From Proteobacteria bacterium UBA7415 (GTDB taxonomy: Bacteria > Pseudomonadota > Gammaproteobacteria > Arenicellales > Arenicellaceae): a stretch of DNA of 64,000 bases. Position 1 is the first letter of the stretch, and every line of letters begins with the position of its first letter. The DNA is taken from assembly GCA_002470515.1 (NCBI GenBank), contig DKML01000027.1, positions 27,724-91,723 on the forward strand, read 5' to 3'. Shown here piece by piece: positions 36,382 through 47,086 of the stretch. A model generated the notes under the pieces. The model had not been told where the DNA came from. It ran no database searches and worked only from the letters and a program-made list of their open reading frames with translations. Both the position numbers and the translations under genes were made by a program.

Positions 36382-36744
36382 TTAGCCGATAATCGGTAAC
36401 CCTAGGTTTAATCGAACTAGAGTAATTGCATAAAGACTAAAACTAGCCAATAAGGCGATAACCACCATTGGACGCGGCAGTAAGACTCGACGGCCTGTGA
36501 GGTCCAAGCTAGCCATCAACATGGCAACCCCTGTGATAATAGCCGCCTGTCCCCAGAACGTTTCAATATTACGCATTCCATACCAAGCAATATTCCACAA
36601 GCCTAAGCCTGCCAATAAGGGCACTACCAGCCTGTTTTTAAACATTGTCGCTTTGTTAGAGCCAACAAGACTAGGATCAACAAGTTTGGATAAGGCGTAG
36701 GCAATCAAACCCAGCAGTTGTGCGACGGTAACGGCAATTCCCAT
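36382..36744 (-). CDS. Small integral membrane protein of unknown function
   Basis: A 120-residue protein with about three or four hydrophobic helices (GIAVTVAQLLGLIAYALSKL, LVVPLLAGLGLWNIAWYG, AAIITGVAMLMASLDLTG, PMVVIALLASFSLYAITLV). No family recognised. Located 46 bases upstream of the DUF411 gene on the same strand, which suggests a link to metal handling, but this is context only. Confidence 0.6.
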   Translation of the reverse strand: MGIAVTVAQLLGLIAYALSKLVDPSLVGSNKATMFKNRLVVPLLAGLGLWNIAWYGMRNIETFWGQAAIITGVAMLMASLDLTGRRVLLPRPMVVIALLASFSLYAITLVRLNLGLPIIG

Positions 36745-36809
36745 AGTGTAGTCCTAATGGTGGCCACTGAATGTTAGCCAATTGAGTGTTAACCGGTTGT
36801 GAAGTAGCC

Positions 36810-37439
36810 CTAAAGAGAAAAACTTGGTCGCTGAGCTAGGCCGGCTCTCCAGCGAATTAGATCAACATGGTGCTCTTGGGCTTTAACTTTAACAATTCTG
36901 GCAAAGTCGACCGCTACAGCCGCAGAAATATCCGCCTGACTAAAGGCGTCAGTAATAATGAATTCACGATCCTTTAAATGCTCATTCAGGCGATCGAAAA
37001 ACAGCTCAACTCTGCGCCTTCCACGTGCCGCAAGTTCGGGTATTTGTGCATGATTGTCTGGGCCCGTAATCGCTCTATCCTTCAACCCTGGCGAGGCGTT
37101 TCTAAGTGCCTCAGCAATCGGGTAAAGACCGTCAAACTCTATTGAGCTATTCCAAGCCGCTATAAGCCCTTTCTCAGTTGCCGTCGCCCCCAATAGAGGT
37201 TTGTCTGGATAAGCCGCCTCTAAATACGCTGCTATACCCGCGTTCTCAGTCAAGACTGTGTCGTCGTCCAACTTTAACGCTGGCACGGTACAGCGAGGAT
37301 TGATGGCCCTATAGGCATCACCCAGTTGCTCTGCTTTTGAGAGATCAATGAGTACCGATTCGTATTCAGCGTTCTTCTCGGCTAGAAATATGCGTGCTCT
37401 GCGAGGGCTCGGAGCGGTTAGACAATCGTAAAAAATCAT
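36810..37439 (-). CDS. Glutathione S-transferase family protein
   Basis: The ATG at 37439 is preferred to an in-frame TTG two codons upstream, giving 209 residues. The N-terminal thioredoxin-like domain begins IFYDCLTAPSPRRARIFLAE and has the cis-Pro segment RCTVPALKLDDDTVLTENAG with the glutathione-binding Glu-Asn/Ser site. An all-helical C-terminal domain follows (FFDRLNEHLKDREFIITD, then AFSQADISAAVAVDFAR, the N-capping Asp motif of GSTs). Cytosolic, probably detoxification or redox; class unassigned. Single gene with no operon partner. Confidence 0.87.
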   Translation of the reverse strand: MIFYDCLTAPSPRRARIFLAEKNAEYESVLIDLSKAEQLGDAYRAINPRCTVPALKLDDDTVLTENAGIAAYLEAAYPDKPLLGATATEKGLIAAWNSSIEFDGLYPIAEALRNASPGLKDRAITGPDNHAQIPELAARGRRRVELFFDRLNEHLKDREFIITDAFSQADISAAVAVDFARIVKVKAQEHHVDLIRWRAGLAQRPSFSL

Positions 37440-37538
37440 AATCAAAAATCAAATAATTAAGATTAAGTTTATGTCCTAATCTTTTGTTTTAAATATACTT
37501 TAAGTAATTACTTTAACAGCAGGGTTAGTTGTAGGCTA

Positions 37539-37565
37539 CAAAGCTCGGCATCCTGCCGAGCTTTG
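37539..37565 (-). terminator. Terminator hairpin after fadA
   Basis: CAAAGCTCGGCA (37539-37550) and TGCCGAGCTTTG (37554-37565) make a perfect twelve-pair stem with a three-base loop, 16 bases beyond the fadA stop. The T run is short (CTTTG), so strength may depend on the stem alone. Confidence 0.65.
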
Positions 37566-37581
37566 TTCGAATACATCTTTA

Positions 37582-38769
<1,188 letters not shown>

Positions 38770-38806
38770 CTATCTTTTATAGTGTGTGAGGTGACCTACG
38801 CTTGAA

Positions 38807-40957
38807 TTAGGCGTAGTAGCTTTCGCCAGCAGCCGCCATTGCACGCTGCTTGTCGGTCGCCTCATAAAGCTTGCCCAAGTATTTGTACTTATCTGACAAA
38901 GCCACAAACTTGTCTAAACCTATGCTGTCCATCCAGCGGAATACACCGCCTCGAAAAGGAGGAAAACCTACGCCGTAGATAAGCGCCATGTCGGCTTCCG
39001 CCGCAGACTCAACAATGCCCTCTTCCAAGCATCTCGCCAATTCGGTTGCCATGGGCAACATCATGCGCGTAACCATCTCTTCTTTATCAAACTCTTTACG
39101 CTCATCAACGTGTGGCGCAAGCAGTTCATAAACAGCAGGATCTACTACCTTTTTAGGCTTACCGCGTTTATCCAGCTCATAGACGTAAAAGCCTTTACCG
39201 TTCTTTTGGCCGTAACGTGTGTTCTCGTACATCACATCGCCAGCTGTCTTAAAGGTTTTGCTCATGCGCTCAGGAAAACCATCGGCCATAACCGCTTGAG
39301 CATGCTCGCCAGTATCAATACCAACAACATCCATCAAATACGCTGGGCCCATAGGCCAACCCCAACGTTCCATAGTCTTGTCGACGGCCGTAAAGTCTGC
39401 ACCATCTTTGAGCAAGCCCATAAAGCCAGCAAAATATGGGAATAGAACGCGATTCACCAAGAATCCCGGGCAATCTTTAACAACGATCGCTTTCTTGCCT
39501 AAAGTATTGGCGTAGGCAACCGTTCTTGCGATTGCCGTATCAGACGATTTCTCGCCTCGAATCACTTCAACCAATGGCATTGCGTGTACTGGGTTAAAGA
39601 AATGCATGCCGCAGAAGTTCTCTGGACGCTGCAATGCTTCGGCAAGATGAGTAATCGAAATAGTTGATGTGTTAGACGCGATAATAGTGTCGTCACTAAC
39701 AGACTTTTCTACTTCAGCAAGTACGCTGTGTTTAACTTTAGGGTTTTCAACAACCGCTTCAACAATAATATCCAGCTCAGTAAAGCTGTCATAAGACAAT
39801 GTCGCGTCAATTGTTGATAGTATTCCGCCCATTTTCTCTACTGTCATCCGACCGCGATTAACGGCTTTAGACAACAGCTTAGTAGCCTCGCTTAAGCCTA
39901 GATCTAGGCCAGCTTGGTTGATGTCCTTCATTTTAATCGGCACGCCCTTAAGCGCCGATTGGTAGGCGATACCGCCGCCCATAATGCCAGCGCCCAGCAC
40001 GGCAGCCGACTTCACTTTCTTGTCAGCGCGTTTTTCCCATCCTTTGGCCTTCTTCGCGATCAATTGATCGCTCATGAAAATACCGATCAAAGACGTCGCA
40101 ACTGGCGTGTTCGCTACCTTAATGAAACCTTCTGCTTCAACTTGTAGCGCGTCGTCACGCGTCATGCCCGCTGCTTTTTGCATGCATTCAATAGCAACAA
40201 TCGGCGCAGGGTAATTAGGCCCAGCCATTCCAGCCACGAATGCCTTAGAGGTTTCGAATGCCATCATGGCTTCTGTTTGGTTTAGCTTTAGTGGGCCTTT
40301 CTTGGTCGCACGTCGCTCTGCATAAGGCATGGTTCCGGCAATTGCTTGCTCAAGAACTTTTAGACCTGCTGCCTGGAGTTGGTCTGGAGCAACTACCCCA
40401 TCAACCACTCCGGCTTTTAGAGCCACATCAGCGCGTTGTTCTTTACCCGATGCAATCCAATCGATTGCTGTATCAGCACCTGCAATACGCGGGAGACGTA
40501 CTGTTCCACCCCAACCTGGAATAATGCCTAGCTTAGTTTCTGGTAAGCCGATCTTAGCAACCGTGCTCATTACGCGAAAATCGCATGTAAGAGTCAGCTC
40601 TAGCCCACCCCCCATCGCATAGCCGTTTATAAGCGCTACGGTAGGCACATGGAGATCCTCAAGCCTATTGAAAGCGATATTGGCAGGATCTTTAGTTTTG
40701 TCGAAAGTGCCTGTTGCATTCGGTCCAAATTGCGAGCCAAACTCTGTGATGTCCGCGCCAACGATAAATACTGGCTTACCACTAGTAACTAAAACGCCTT
40801 TAAGGCCATCGGCCTTTTCTAAGACTTCAACCGCTTGACCGAGTTCTTGTACGGTCAGAGCGTTAAATTTATTAACCGATTCGCCCTCGAGGTCGAATCG
40901 TAGTTCGGCTATACCTGCGTCGTGCATGGATACCGAAATCGCTTTTCCTTTAAACAT
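38807..40957 (-). CDS. fadB: Fatty acid oxidation complex subunit alpha, FadB
   Basis: A 716-residue multifunctional protein (E. coli 729). The N-terminal enoyl-CoA hydratase/isomerase domain has [20 protein letters not shown] and [17 protein letters not shown], with catalytic Glu residues. The central 3-hydroxyacyl-CoA dehydrogenase has the NAD motif [18 protein letters not shown] and the catalytic His in [19 protein letters not shown]. The C-terminal domain begins [17 protein letters not shown]. Together with FadA it performs hydration, dehydrogenation and thiolysis in aerobic beta-oxidation. RBS AGGAG is seven bases upstream of the ATG. It is first in the fadBA operon. Confidence 0.96.
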   Translation of the reverse strand: MFKGKAISVSMHDAGIAELRFDLEGESVNKFNALTVQELGQAVEVLEKADGLKGVLVTSGKPVFIVGADITEFGSQFGPNATGTFDKTKDPANIAFNRLEDLHVPTVALINGYAMGGGLELTLTCDFRVMSTVAKIGLPETKLGIIPGWGGTVRLPRIAGADTAIDWIASGKEQRADVALKAGVVDGVVAPDQLQAAGLKVLEQAIAGTMPYAERRATKKGPLKLNQTEAMMAFETSKAFVAGMAGPNYPAPIVAIECMQKAAGMTRDDALQVEAEGFIKVANTPVATSLIGIFMSDQLIAKKAKGWEKRADKKVKSAAVLGAGIMGGGIAYQSALKGVPIKMKDINQAGLDLGLSEATKLLSKAVNRGRMTVEKMGGILSTIDATLSYDSFTELDIIVEAVVENPKVKHSVLAEVEKSVSDDTIIASNTSTISITHLAEALQRPENFCGMHFFNPVHAMPLVEVIRGEKSSDTAIARTVAYANTLGKKAIVVKDCPGFLVNRVLFPYFAGFMGLLKDGADFTAVDKTMERWGWPMGPAYLMDVVGIDTGEHAQAVMADGFPERMSKTFKTAGDVMYENTRYGQKNGKGFYVYELDKRGKPKKVVDPAVYELLAPHVDERKEFDKEEMVTRMMLPMATELARCLEEGIVESAAEADMALIYGVGFPPFRGGVFRWMDSIGLDKFVALSDKYKYLGKLYEATDKQRAMAAAGESYYA

Positions 40958-41122
40958 TAAGCTCTCCTATGTAGCGTGTGTGCGGGCGACATTATAGTAA
41001 TTAACACTACTGATGTTAGCCCCCACACTATTTTCGCGCTATTCAAGTGGTGAATAGTCTTGTCGATTGTTATCAACGTCGGTGGCGACACACGCAATAA
41101 GTGCGTATCGCCACATTTTTCG

Positions 41123-42169
41123 CTAGCGTTGTTTGGCTAATTCTTCGTCTAACAGCTTTATTAGCGTTTCACGGTTTAAAGCGTGCTCGTGATCATTGTT
41201 TTGCTGAGCGACTCGGCTAATAAGCTTACGTATGATGCGTTCAGCTTGCTCTGGATTCGGAGTTACCATATAGCGTACTTTTGGCGTGTCTGAACTCATA
41301 AAATCTAATGCCGCTTCTGCAACGGGCAGTGGATCTGCGCCTTTATCGACTTGCGACAAACCTTGAAAATATCCTTCACGCTGTTCTGGGTAAGCCGTGT
41401 CCTCGCTCCAGTAGCCAATGCTATTTAGTCTTGCTAACGCGGCATTACCGATATTTGACGCATAATTACCAGGCTCTACAACCCCCACTTTAATACCGTG
41501 GTGTGCAAGCTCGTTATTCCACCCGTCTACCATTGCTTCTACAGCATGCTTGCTCATAGAATATTGCCCCATCATCGGGCTAGTTCCTGAACCTGCGACG
41601 CTTCCGGTTGTAAACAGTCGGCCTTTGCTCTCAATTAACATCGGTGCAAACGCTTGAGTAACGCGATACGGGCCTAACACATTTACGTCGAATAAAAATT
41701 CGACCTGCTCGTGAGGTACTTCCGTCATCGGACCAAAGATAGACAGACCTGCGTTATTAATTAAGCCATAAAGTCCACGGCCCTTGGCCTTTACCGTAGC
41801 AACGGCCGCAGCCATATCTTCTGCGCTAGTGACGTCGAGTTTAATAGCCTCAACGTTTTCCATTGCTTCAAGACGATCTAAATCATCTTGGGCTCGACCA
41901 CCTGCATAGACCAAAAAGCCATTTTTTGACAAGACTTCGGTCATCTTAAGGCCCAAACCAGACGTCGCCCCTGTAATAAGAACGGCTTTAACGGGCTGAG
42001 TCGCCTCTGCCTGCGCTTTATCATCATCAGAATGATGTGCCGCAAGGACTGACATTGGTGTAGCTAGAGTCACAAATAAAGCGACTAAGGCTTGTTTAAT
42101 ACCTATGTTGCGGCTCGTGCTTGATGAAACTGCTGATTTTGGGGCTTGATTGAAAAGACTGCGAATCAT
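41123..42169 (-). CDS. Exported short-chain dehydrogenase/reductase
   Basis: The ATG at 42169 is chosen because a clear RBS (AGGAG, eight bases upstream) precedes it and the protein then begins with a signal-like region (KQALVALFVTLATPMSVLAA). The frame is open another 53 codons upstream, but that stretch is low-complexity and overlaps the preceding sulfotransferase end. The 348-residue protein has the Rossmann TGATSGLG motif, the NNAGLS strand and the active-site YSMSKHA (Tyr-x3-Lys) preceded by a Ser in GSVAGSGTS. An SDR with a signal peptide is unusual because the periplasm lacks NAD(P)H, so the hydrophobic segment may instead be a membrane anchor facing the cytoplasm. Confidence 0.82.
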   Translation of the reverse strand: MIRSLFNQAPKSAVSSSTSRNIGIKQALVALFVTLATPMSVLAAHHSDDDKAQAEATQPVKAVLITGATSGLGLKMTEVLSKNGFLVYAGGRAQDDLDRLEAMENVEAIKLDVTSAEDMAAAVATVKAKGRGLYGLINNAGLSIFGPMTEVPHEQVEFLFDVNVLGPYRVTQAFAPMLIESKGRLFTTGSVAGSGTSPMMGQYSMSKHAVEAMVDGWNNELAHHGIKVGVVEPGNYASNIGNAALARLNSIGYWSEDTAYPEQREGYFQGLSQVDKGADPLPVAEAALDFMSSDTPKVRYMVTPNPEQAERIIRKLISRVAQQNNDHEHALNRETLIKLLDEELAKQR

Positions 42170-42249
42170 GGAAGGTCTCCTTTGAGTGATTTTGTGGCAG
42201 GATCTTAGCCCACCTGTTGTTTTATTTATGCGAATTGGTTCGATACTTT

Positions 42250-42292
42250 CATTAACAGAGCTTTTGTTAACGGAGCTTTTGTTAACGGAATT
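42250..42292. repeat. 15-bp tandem repeat between the SDR and sulfotransferase genes
   Basis: Almost three copies of a 15-bp unit (plus strand TTAACGGAGCTTTTG, first copy TTAACAGAGCTTTTG, last partial TTAACGGAATTTG). The sulfotransferase stop codon lies in the last copy. Each unit begins with a GTTAAC-like palindrome core. Probably slippage-derived. Confidence 0.75.
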
Positions 42293-43124
42293 TGGGCGGC
42301 AAGTAGTTGTGCTTCGCCATTTGCTCACGATGCGCGCTAACTACACGCCGTATTTGTTCTTCAGTCAGCTTCTCAATCCATTGGTTTTTACGACCGTCTC
42401 TAAAGAAACGCTTAGCGTGTGAGGATTTTTCGGCAAAACCATTTTTATTTTCGTTCTCTAGCAGTCGCTTAAACGACGCAAAATCTACCGCTTGCAGCAA
42501 CTCCTGACGGCTGGCTTGGATACCGAAGAGTTTTGCAACTTTGGTAAAGGTCGGTAACGGCTTATCGAGCATGTCTTCATAGCGCAGTGTTAAAAACTGG
42601 GGGCTGTTGGCTCGTGTCCAACTCTCTACGTGTTGAGACCAGCTGCCTAGAAAGCCCGCCACACCCTGCTCATCCGTTGCGGTGCCTGTGTTGGGATCAG
42701 ATATAAAGTCAATCGCTTGATCTATAGACAAGTTGAAATGGTCTGCAACAGACAGCACAACATCTAAAGGGTTGCGCAGCACATAGATAGCCGCAGCCGT
42801 TGCATCGAGGTTATGTAAGGGCGTGCCATCAAACACCGTAAGTTGATTATGGCTCTTAAGCATAATGCTGCCCTGAGCTTGCGAAGACATAATGTCTTGC
42901 TGAACTTTGGGCCTCAAAGCGATTAACTCTTCAAAGCTAGCCTCTGAGACAGGTTTGGTTAAAAAGCGCTGATAGAACTTAGGATTCGCCTCAGATTGAA
43001 AGAACGCCGTAATTTGATCTAGTGTGGCCGGAGATTCGGGCCTTGCAATGAGATTAACAATAAACGCGCGTAACCACGTGTTTCCTGACTTTGGATATGA
43101 CGCTAACCAGACTAAGTTCGACAT
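42282..43124 (-). CDS. Sulfotransferase domain protein
   Basis: A 280-residue protein with the PAPS-binding signatures of the cytosolic sulfotransferase family: the 5'-phosphosulfate loop VWLASYPKSGNTWLRAF at the N-terminus, the 3'-phosphate motif YVLRNPLDVVLSVADHF, and a C-terminal segment HAKRFFRDGRKNQWIEKL ending in a helix. It transfers sulfate from PAPS to a hydroxyl or amine acceptor; acceptor unknown. A second, more distant sulfotransferase is encoded at 50.6 kb, and a sulfatase at 9.9 kb, but no clear sulfated-glycan locus ties them together. Single gene. Confidence 0.88.
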   Translation of the reverse strand: MSNLVWLASYPKSGNTWLRAFIVNLIARPESPATLDQITAFFQSEANPKFYQRFLTKPVSEASFEELIALRPKVQQDIMSSQAQGSIMLKSHNQLTVFDGTPLHNLDATAAAIYVLRNPLDVVLSVADHFNLSIDQAIDFISDPNTGTATDEQGVAGFLGSWSQHVESWTRANSPQFLTLRYEDMLDKPLPTFTKVAKLFGIQASRQELLQAVDFASFKRLLENENKNGFAEKSSHAKRFFRDGRKNQWIEKLTEEQIRRVVSAHREQMAKHNYLPPKFR

Positions 43125-43369
43125 AGATGTGTTTATTTTTATTCGGTTAAAGTTAAAAATTAAAAGTTAAAGCGCAACAGTATAGAGGTGTTTGCGATGA
43201 CAATAAATAAATCATGGTAACCGTCATAATTGGCGCTGCATAAGCACTCTGGCACGTCTTTCGGGTATGCAAGAGGCGGCTAGGAGGTGTGTAAGAGTTT
43301 TGGCATAGATTGCGTGTCTCGACTATGATGCTTGCTAATCTAAACGCCGACTAACTAAGACACGAATAA

Positions 43370-44644
43370 ATGACTAATAAACCTCTAGGATTTTGGGCAT
43401 GCTGGTCTTTAACCGTAGGCGTTATGGTCGGCTCTGGTATTTTCTTACTGCCTAGTGTTCTCGCCCCTTTTGGAACCTTAAGTTTTCTAGGCTGGGTGGT
43501 CACTGCCGGCGGCTCCATTTTGATAGCCCTCGTATTTGCTCGATTGTCTTCCCGCATCACCAAAAGCGGCAGTGTTTACGTGTATTCACGTGATGCTTTT
43601 GGCGATTTACCAGGCTTTTTAATCGCATGGAGCTATTGGACATCCTACTGGGTGGCTATCCCCGGTGGCGCCATCGCCTTTGTTGGCTATCTAAGCGTCT
43701 TCCATCCAGATCTAAGCGATAGTCGCCTAATGCAATTAGGCATCGGATTGGTCGTCATTTGGACTTCGATTCTGCTTAATATTAAGGGCGTGAAAGAAGC
43801 CACCTTCGTGCAACTCGTACTGACGGTACTAAAGCTTCTGCCGTTAGCTTTAATCATTGTCGTTGGCGTTGCTTCGGGCTCAACTGATAATTTTCCTGAT
43901 TTTAACCCCAAAGAGCTACCTGTGTTCGAGGCTCTAGCAACAACGGTACTGCTGACACTCTGGGCGTTTTCAGGAATGGAGGCCGGAGCAATTTCGGCAG
44001 GCGATGTGCAAAACCCTGAGAAAACCGTGCCGAGAGCTATCGTTTTTGGCACGCTCACCGTGGCCTTCATTTACATTGGTTCTACCGCTGCGGTTATGTC
44101 CCTTGTGCCAGCGGAAGTTTTAGTTAACTCAACAGCTCCTTTCGCAGATGCGGCTGCTTCGCTAGGAGCATGGGGTCCTACAGTAATTGCCATTGGAGCA
44201 CTATTTGCGACATATGGTTCGATGCACGGGATTATCTACGTTGCAGGCCAAATGCCCATGGCTTTGGCGGTAGACCGGTTTGCACCTAAAACCTTTGCGC
44301 GTAAAAACAGCGGTGGCGCGCCTTTTACAGCACTTTTAGTGGTCGGAGTTTTAGCGAGCCTGCTATTGATCGGCAACTACTCAAAAGGATTGATCAGTGC
44401 GTACAGACTGATTATAACCATGAGTACTCTCGCCTTTTTGCTGCCGCTAGTCGTTTGCTCATTAGCCGAACTGAAGCATTCATGGCGCTCGAGCAGAGGT
44501 TGGGCGGGGGTTGCCTTAATAGCCCTACTCTATTCACTCTTTGCGGTTATTGGTTCGGGCTGGGAAGTCATCAGCTGGGGAGTATTATTGATGCTTGCTG
44601 GGCTGCCTATTTATTGGTGGTCAAGAGGACAATCAAGAGCTTAA
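43370..44644 (+). CDS. APC-family amino acid permease
   Basis: A 424-residue inner-membrane protein with about 12 helices. It has the APC motif near TM1 (VGVMVGSGIFLLPSVLAPFG), consensus segments in TM2-3 (RITKSGSVYVYSRDAFGDL, GFLIAWSYWTSYWVA) and TM6 (TVLLTLWAFSGMEAGAISAG). It is a proton- or antiport-coupled amino-acid or amine carrier; specificity cannot be told. Immediately followed by an aminotransferase gene (41 bp gap), suggesting uptake and catabolism of the same amino compound. Confidence 0.9.
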   Translation: MTNKPLGFWACWSLTVGVMVGSGIFLLPSVLAPFGTLSFLGWVVTAGGSILIALVFARLSSRITKSGSVYVYSRDAFGDLPGFLIAWSYWTSYWVAIPGGAIAFVGYLSVFHPDLSDSRLMQLGIGLVVIWTSILLNIKGVKEATFVQLVLTVLKLLPLALIIVVGVASGSTDNFPDFNPKELPVFEALATTVLLTLWAFSGMEAGAISAGDVQNPEKTVPRAIVFGTLTVAFIYIGSTAAVMSLVPAEVLVNSTAPFADAAASLGAWGPTVIAIGALFATYGSMHGIIYVAGQMPMALAVDRFAPKTFARKNSGGAPFTALLVVGVLASLLLIGNYSKGLISAYRLIITMSTLAFLLPLVVCSLAELKHSWRSSRGWAGVALIALLYSLFAVIGSGWEVISWGVLLMLAGLPIYWWSRGQSRA

Positions 44645-44685
44645 ACGCGCTGCGATCAACCTTGTTCTAATTTACACACTATTTT

Positions 44686-45864
44686 ATGCCTAATTTCTCA
44701 GATCGAGTCCACCGAATTGCCGATGAAGGCTCAAGCGCATGGGACATTCACTACGCCGCGCTAGCGGCTGTTCAAACCGACCCTGATGTCATTGTTTTGA
44801 GCGTGGGCGACCCTGATTTCTCAACGCCCTCTCATATTGTTAATGCGCTATCAGAATCTGCTCAAGCAGGTGATACCCATTACACCCCAATACTTGGTAT
44901 TGATGAACTTCGCGATGCTGTTGCTCAAAAACTTAGATCACAGGGTGCAGTTCATATACAGCGGGAGAACATAGCCATTGTTGCTGGCGCTCAAAATGCC
45001 TTATTCGCGGCAGCACAATGTACCCTTGAATTAGGCGATGAAGTAATTACCTTTGATCCCGCCTATGTGACGTACGAAGCGACAGTAGGCGCGGCTGGTG
45101 CAAAACTAATTCGTGTTACTGGCGATGCTGGCAATGGCTTTCGCCCTAACATCGACGCTCTTGAGAAAGCGATTACAGCCAAGACTCGCGCTATTGCATT
45201 CTCCAACCCGAACAACCCTACTGGAACTGCGTTTACGGCTGGCGAGTTTGAACGTATCAATGCATTGGCGATCAAATACGATTTGTGGGTCTGGTCAGAC
45301 GAGGTTTATGCCGATCTAGTCTTTGAACACCAACATCAATCTATAAGCCATTTCGATCAGATGAACGACCGTGCAATTTGCATAGGAAGCTTATCAAAAT
45401 CTCACGCAATGACCGGATGGCGTGTTGGTTGGATTGCGGGCCCCGCTGAACTAATAGGCCACGTAGAAAACCTAAGCCTGTGCATGTTATACGGTTTGCC
45501 TGAGTTTATTCAAAAAGCGGGCGCTCAGGCGATAACGCATGGCGAACTAGACGTGCAACAGATGCGTACGACTTATTGCACTAGAAGAGATTTATTGGTT
45601 AGTCAATTGCAAGGTTTGAGCAACGTGAGTCTATTGATACCCCAAGCAGGAATGTTTCTCTTAATGGACATAAGAGACACAGGGTTAAGTAGCCAAGACT
45701 TTGTTAAAGGACTTTACGAGCAATACAAGGTATCAGTGTTGGACGGAGCGGCCTTTAGCCCAGCGCTCGAAGGGTTTGTACGGCTCTCTTTCACTAATGG
45801 CGAGACAGCTCTTATAGACGCTTGCGAAAGAATTAAAATCTTCATAAGCCAATTAGAAAAATAA
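44686..45864 (+). CDS. Class I/II pyridoxal-phosphate aminotransferase
   Basis: A 392-residue fold-type I enzyme with SNPNNPTGTAF, DEVYADLVFEHQHQS (Asp-x-x-Tyr contacting PLP), the Schiff-base Lys about 238 in CIGSLSKSHAMTGWRVGW, and a final substrate-binding Arg in GFVRLSFTNG. It resembles aspartate- or aromatic-type aminotransferases and valine-pyruvate-like enzymes; substrate unresolved. Probably co-transcribed with the APC permease. A hairpin follows the stop. Confidence 0.9.
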   Translation: MPNFSDRVHRIADEGSSAWDIHYAALAAVQTDPDVIVLSVGDPDFSTPSHIVNALSESAQAGDTHYTPILGIDELRDAVAQKLRSQGAVHIQRENIAIVAGAQNALFAAAQCTLELGDEVITFDPAYVTYEATVGAAGAKLIRVTGDAGNGFRPNIDALEKAITAKTRAIAFSNPNNPTGTAFTAGEFERINALAIKYDLWVWSDEVYADLVFEHQHQSISHFDQMNDRAICIGSLSKSHAMTGWRVGWIAGPAELIGHVENLSLCMLYGLPEFIQKAGAQAITHGELDVQQMRTTYCTRRDLLVSQLQGLSNVSLLIPQAGMFLLMDIRDTGLSSQDFVKGLYEQYKVSVLDGAAFSPALEGFVRLSFTNGETALIDACERIKIFISQLEK

Positions 45865-45866
45865 GT

Positions 45867-45894
45867 GTCGCTAGAGGCTGATGCCTCGTGCGAC
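45867..45894. terminator. Hairpin between convergent aminotransferase and adaptor genes
   Basis: GTCGC and GCGAC flank an inner GAGGC-TGAT-GCCTC hairpin, three bases after the aminotransferase stop and a dozen before the end of the convergent RND adaptor. It may act on both strands; no long T run. Confidence 0.5.
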
Positions 45895-45906
45895 ATACCA
45901 ACACGA

Positions 45907-47046
45907 CTACCCAGCTTCAGAGGTTGTTTTTGGTTCTGCTTCACCCCAGCTTACCGATTGACCATCGCGTAGACGCTCACCGCCACGAATTATAACGGTG
46001 GCATTAGAACTGACATCACCGATTACTTCGATCATTTCGCCTTCAGCGTAGCCGAGTAAGACATCTTGCTTGTGCGCAACGTTGTCTTCATCAACCACAA
46101 AAATGTACTGCGAGTTACTGCGCAATATCAGAGCGTCACGTGGCACTGCCACTACCTCTTTAGGCTGTGCTGTAGCCAAAGTAACCCGTACCGGAGTACC
46201 TACAAGAAAGCCGGTATCTTTTAAGGAAATACGCAGTTCCATAGTGCGATTAATAGAATCGCCAACAGGTACTAAAGCTCGTACAGGGGCCATCACAGAA
46301 CGTCCCATTCCAGATACTTCGATCAAAGTGCCCTTCTTAATCGGTTGCACTAAACTTGCTGGTACCTGAGCGCTGACTTCCAAATTTATGGTATCAACCA
46401 GCCTAACAATTGCCGTGCCCGTTTGCGCATACTCGCCTGTTTGAATCGCTTGGCTCACAACACTACCCGCAAACGGCGCTTTTATTTGAGTTCTGTCTAA
46501 AGCGATTTGCGCGCCGTTTAGCGCCGCAACCCCGCGCGCAACATCAGCCGCCGCCGTATCTAAGTTAGATCTAAGCTCTGCGATCGCAATAGCCGATAAA
46601 CCAAGCTTATGATCGTATTCTTCAATACGCTTAAAGTAATCTGAGTGGTACTTGTGCAATGAACGTAAACCTTGAAGTTCTGCCTTGCGTTGGTTTAGCA
46701 CTTGTTTAGCGTCAGTGTCATCGATCACCGCAAGATTATCCTCAGTACCTACCTCATCGCCAATATCCACCACACTTAATATTTTACCGGATGTTTCTGC
46801 AGCAATAACGGCGTCGCGCATACTAACCACAGTGCCTGGTAACACAGTGTGTGGCTTCATTTCCATAGCAGCCGCTTTGGCAATTTCTACGTTTGCAGGC
46901 GGTGGTCCACTTGGCGCAGAGTTTGTGATGGCTTGGCTATCAAACCACCCCATTGAATAGCTAATTAAAAGCCCCGTCAGCACGACGGTGGTGACTGTAA
47001 GTAATTGTGGTTTCATACGATTCACTGTTTCTCGTAGAGAGTTCAT
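45907..47046 (-). CDS. RND efflux periplasmic adaptor, pump 2
   Basis: A 379-residue membrane fusion protein with an N-terminal hydrophobic anchor or signal (LLTVTTVVLTGLLISYSMGW). A lipoyl half-site follows (HTVLPGTVVSMRDAVIAAET), then a short hairpin (ELQGLRSLHKYHSDYFKRIE, IAELRSNLDTAAADVARGVA) and the second lipoyl half (IKAPFAGSVVSQAIQTGEYA). Beta-barrel and membrane-proximal domains come after (MELRISLKDTGFLVGTPVRV). It is downstream of the permease gene, 40 bp away, an order opposite to pump 1, where the adaptor comes first in its operon. Confidence 0.9.
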   Translation of the reverse strand: MNSLRETVNRMKPQLLTVTTVVLTGLLISYSMGWFDSQAITNSAPSGPPPANVEIAKAAAMEMKPHTVLPGTVVSMRDAVIAAETSGKILSVVDIGDEVGTEDNLAVIDDTDAKQVLNQRKAELQGLRSLHKYHSDYFKRIEEYDHKLGLSAIAIAELRSNLDTAAADVARGVAALNGAQIALDRTQIKAPFAGSVVSQAIQTGEYAQTGTAIVRLVDTINLEVSAQVPASLVQPIKKGTLIEVSGMGRSVMAPVRALVPVGDSINRTMELRISLKDTGFLVGTPVRVTLATAQPKEVVAVPRDALILRSNSQYIFVVDEDNVAHKQDVLLGYAEGEMIEVIGDVSSNATVIIRGGERLRDGQSVSWGEAEPKTTSEAG

Positions 47047-47086
47047 TTAATGTGTGTTTGTCCTATCTCTTAACTCAATTAGGACG

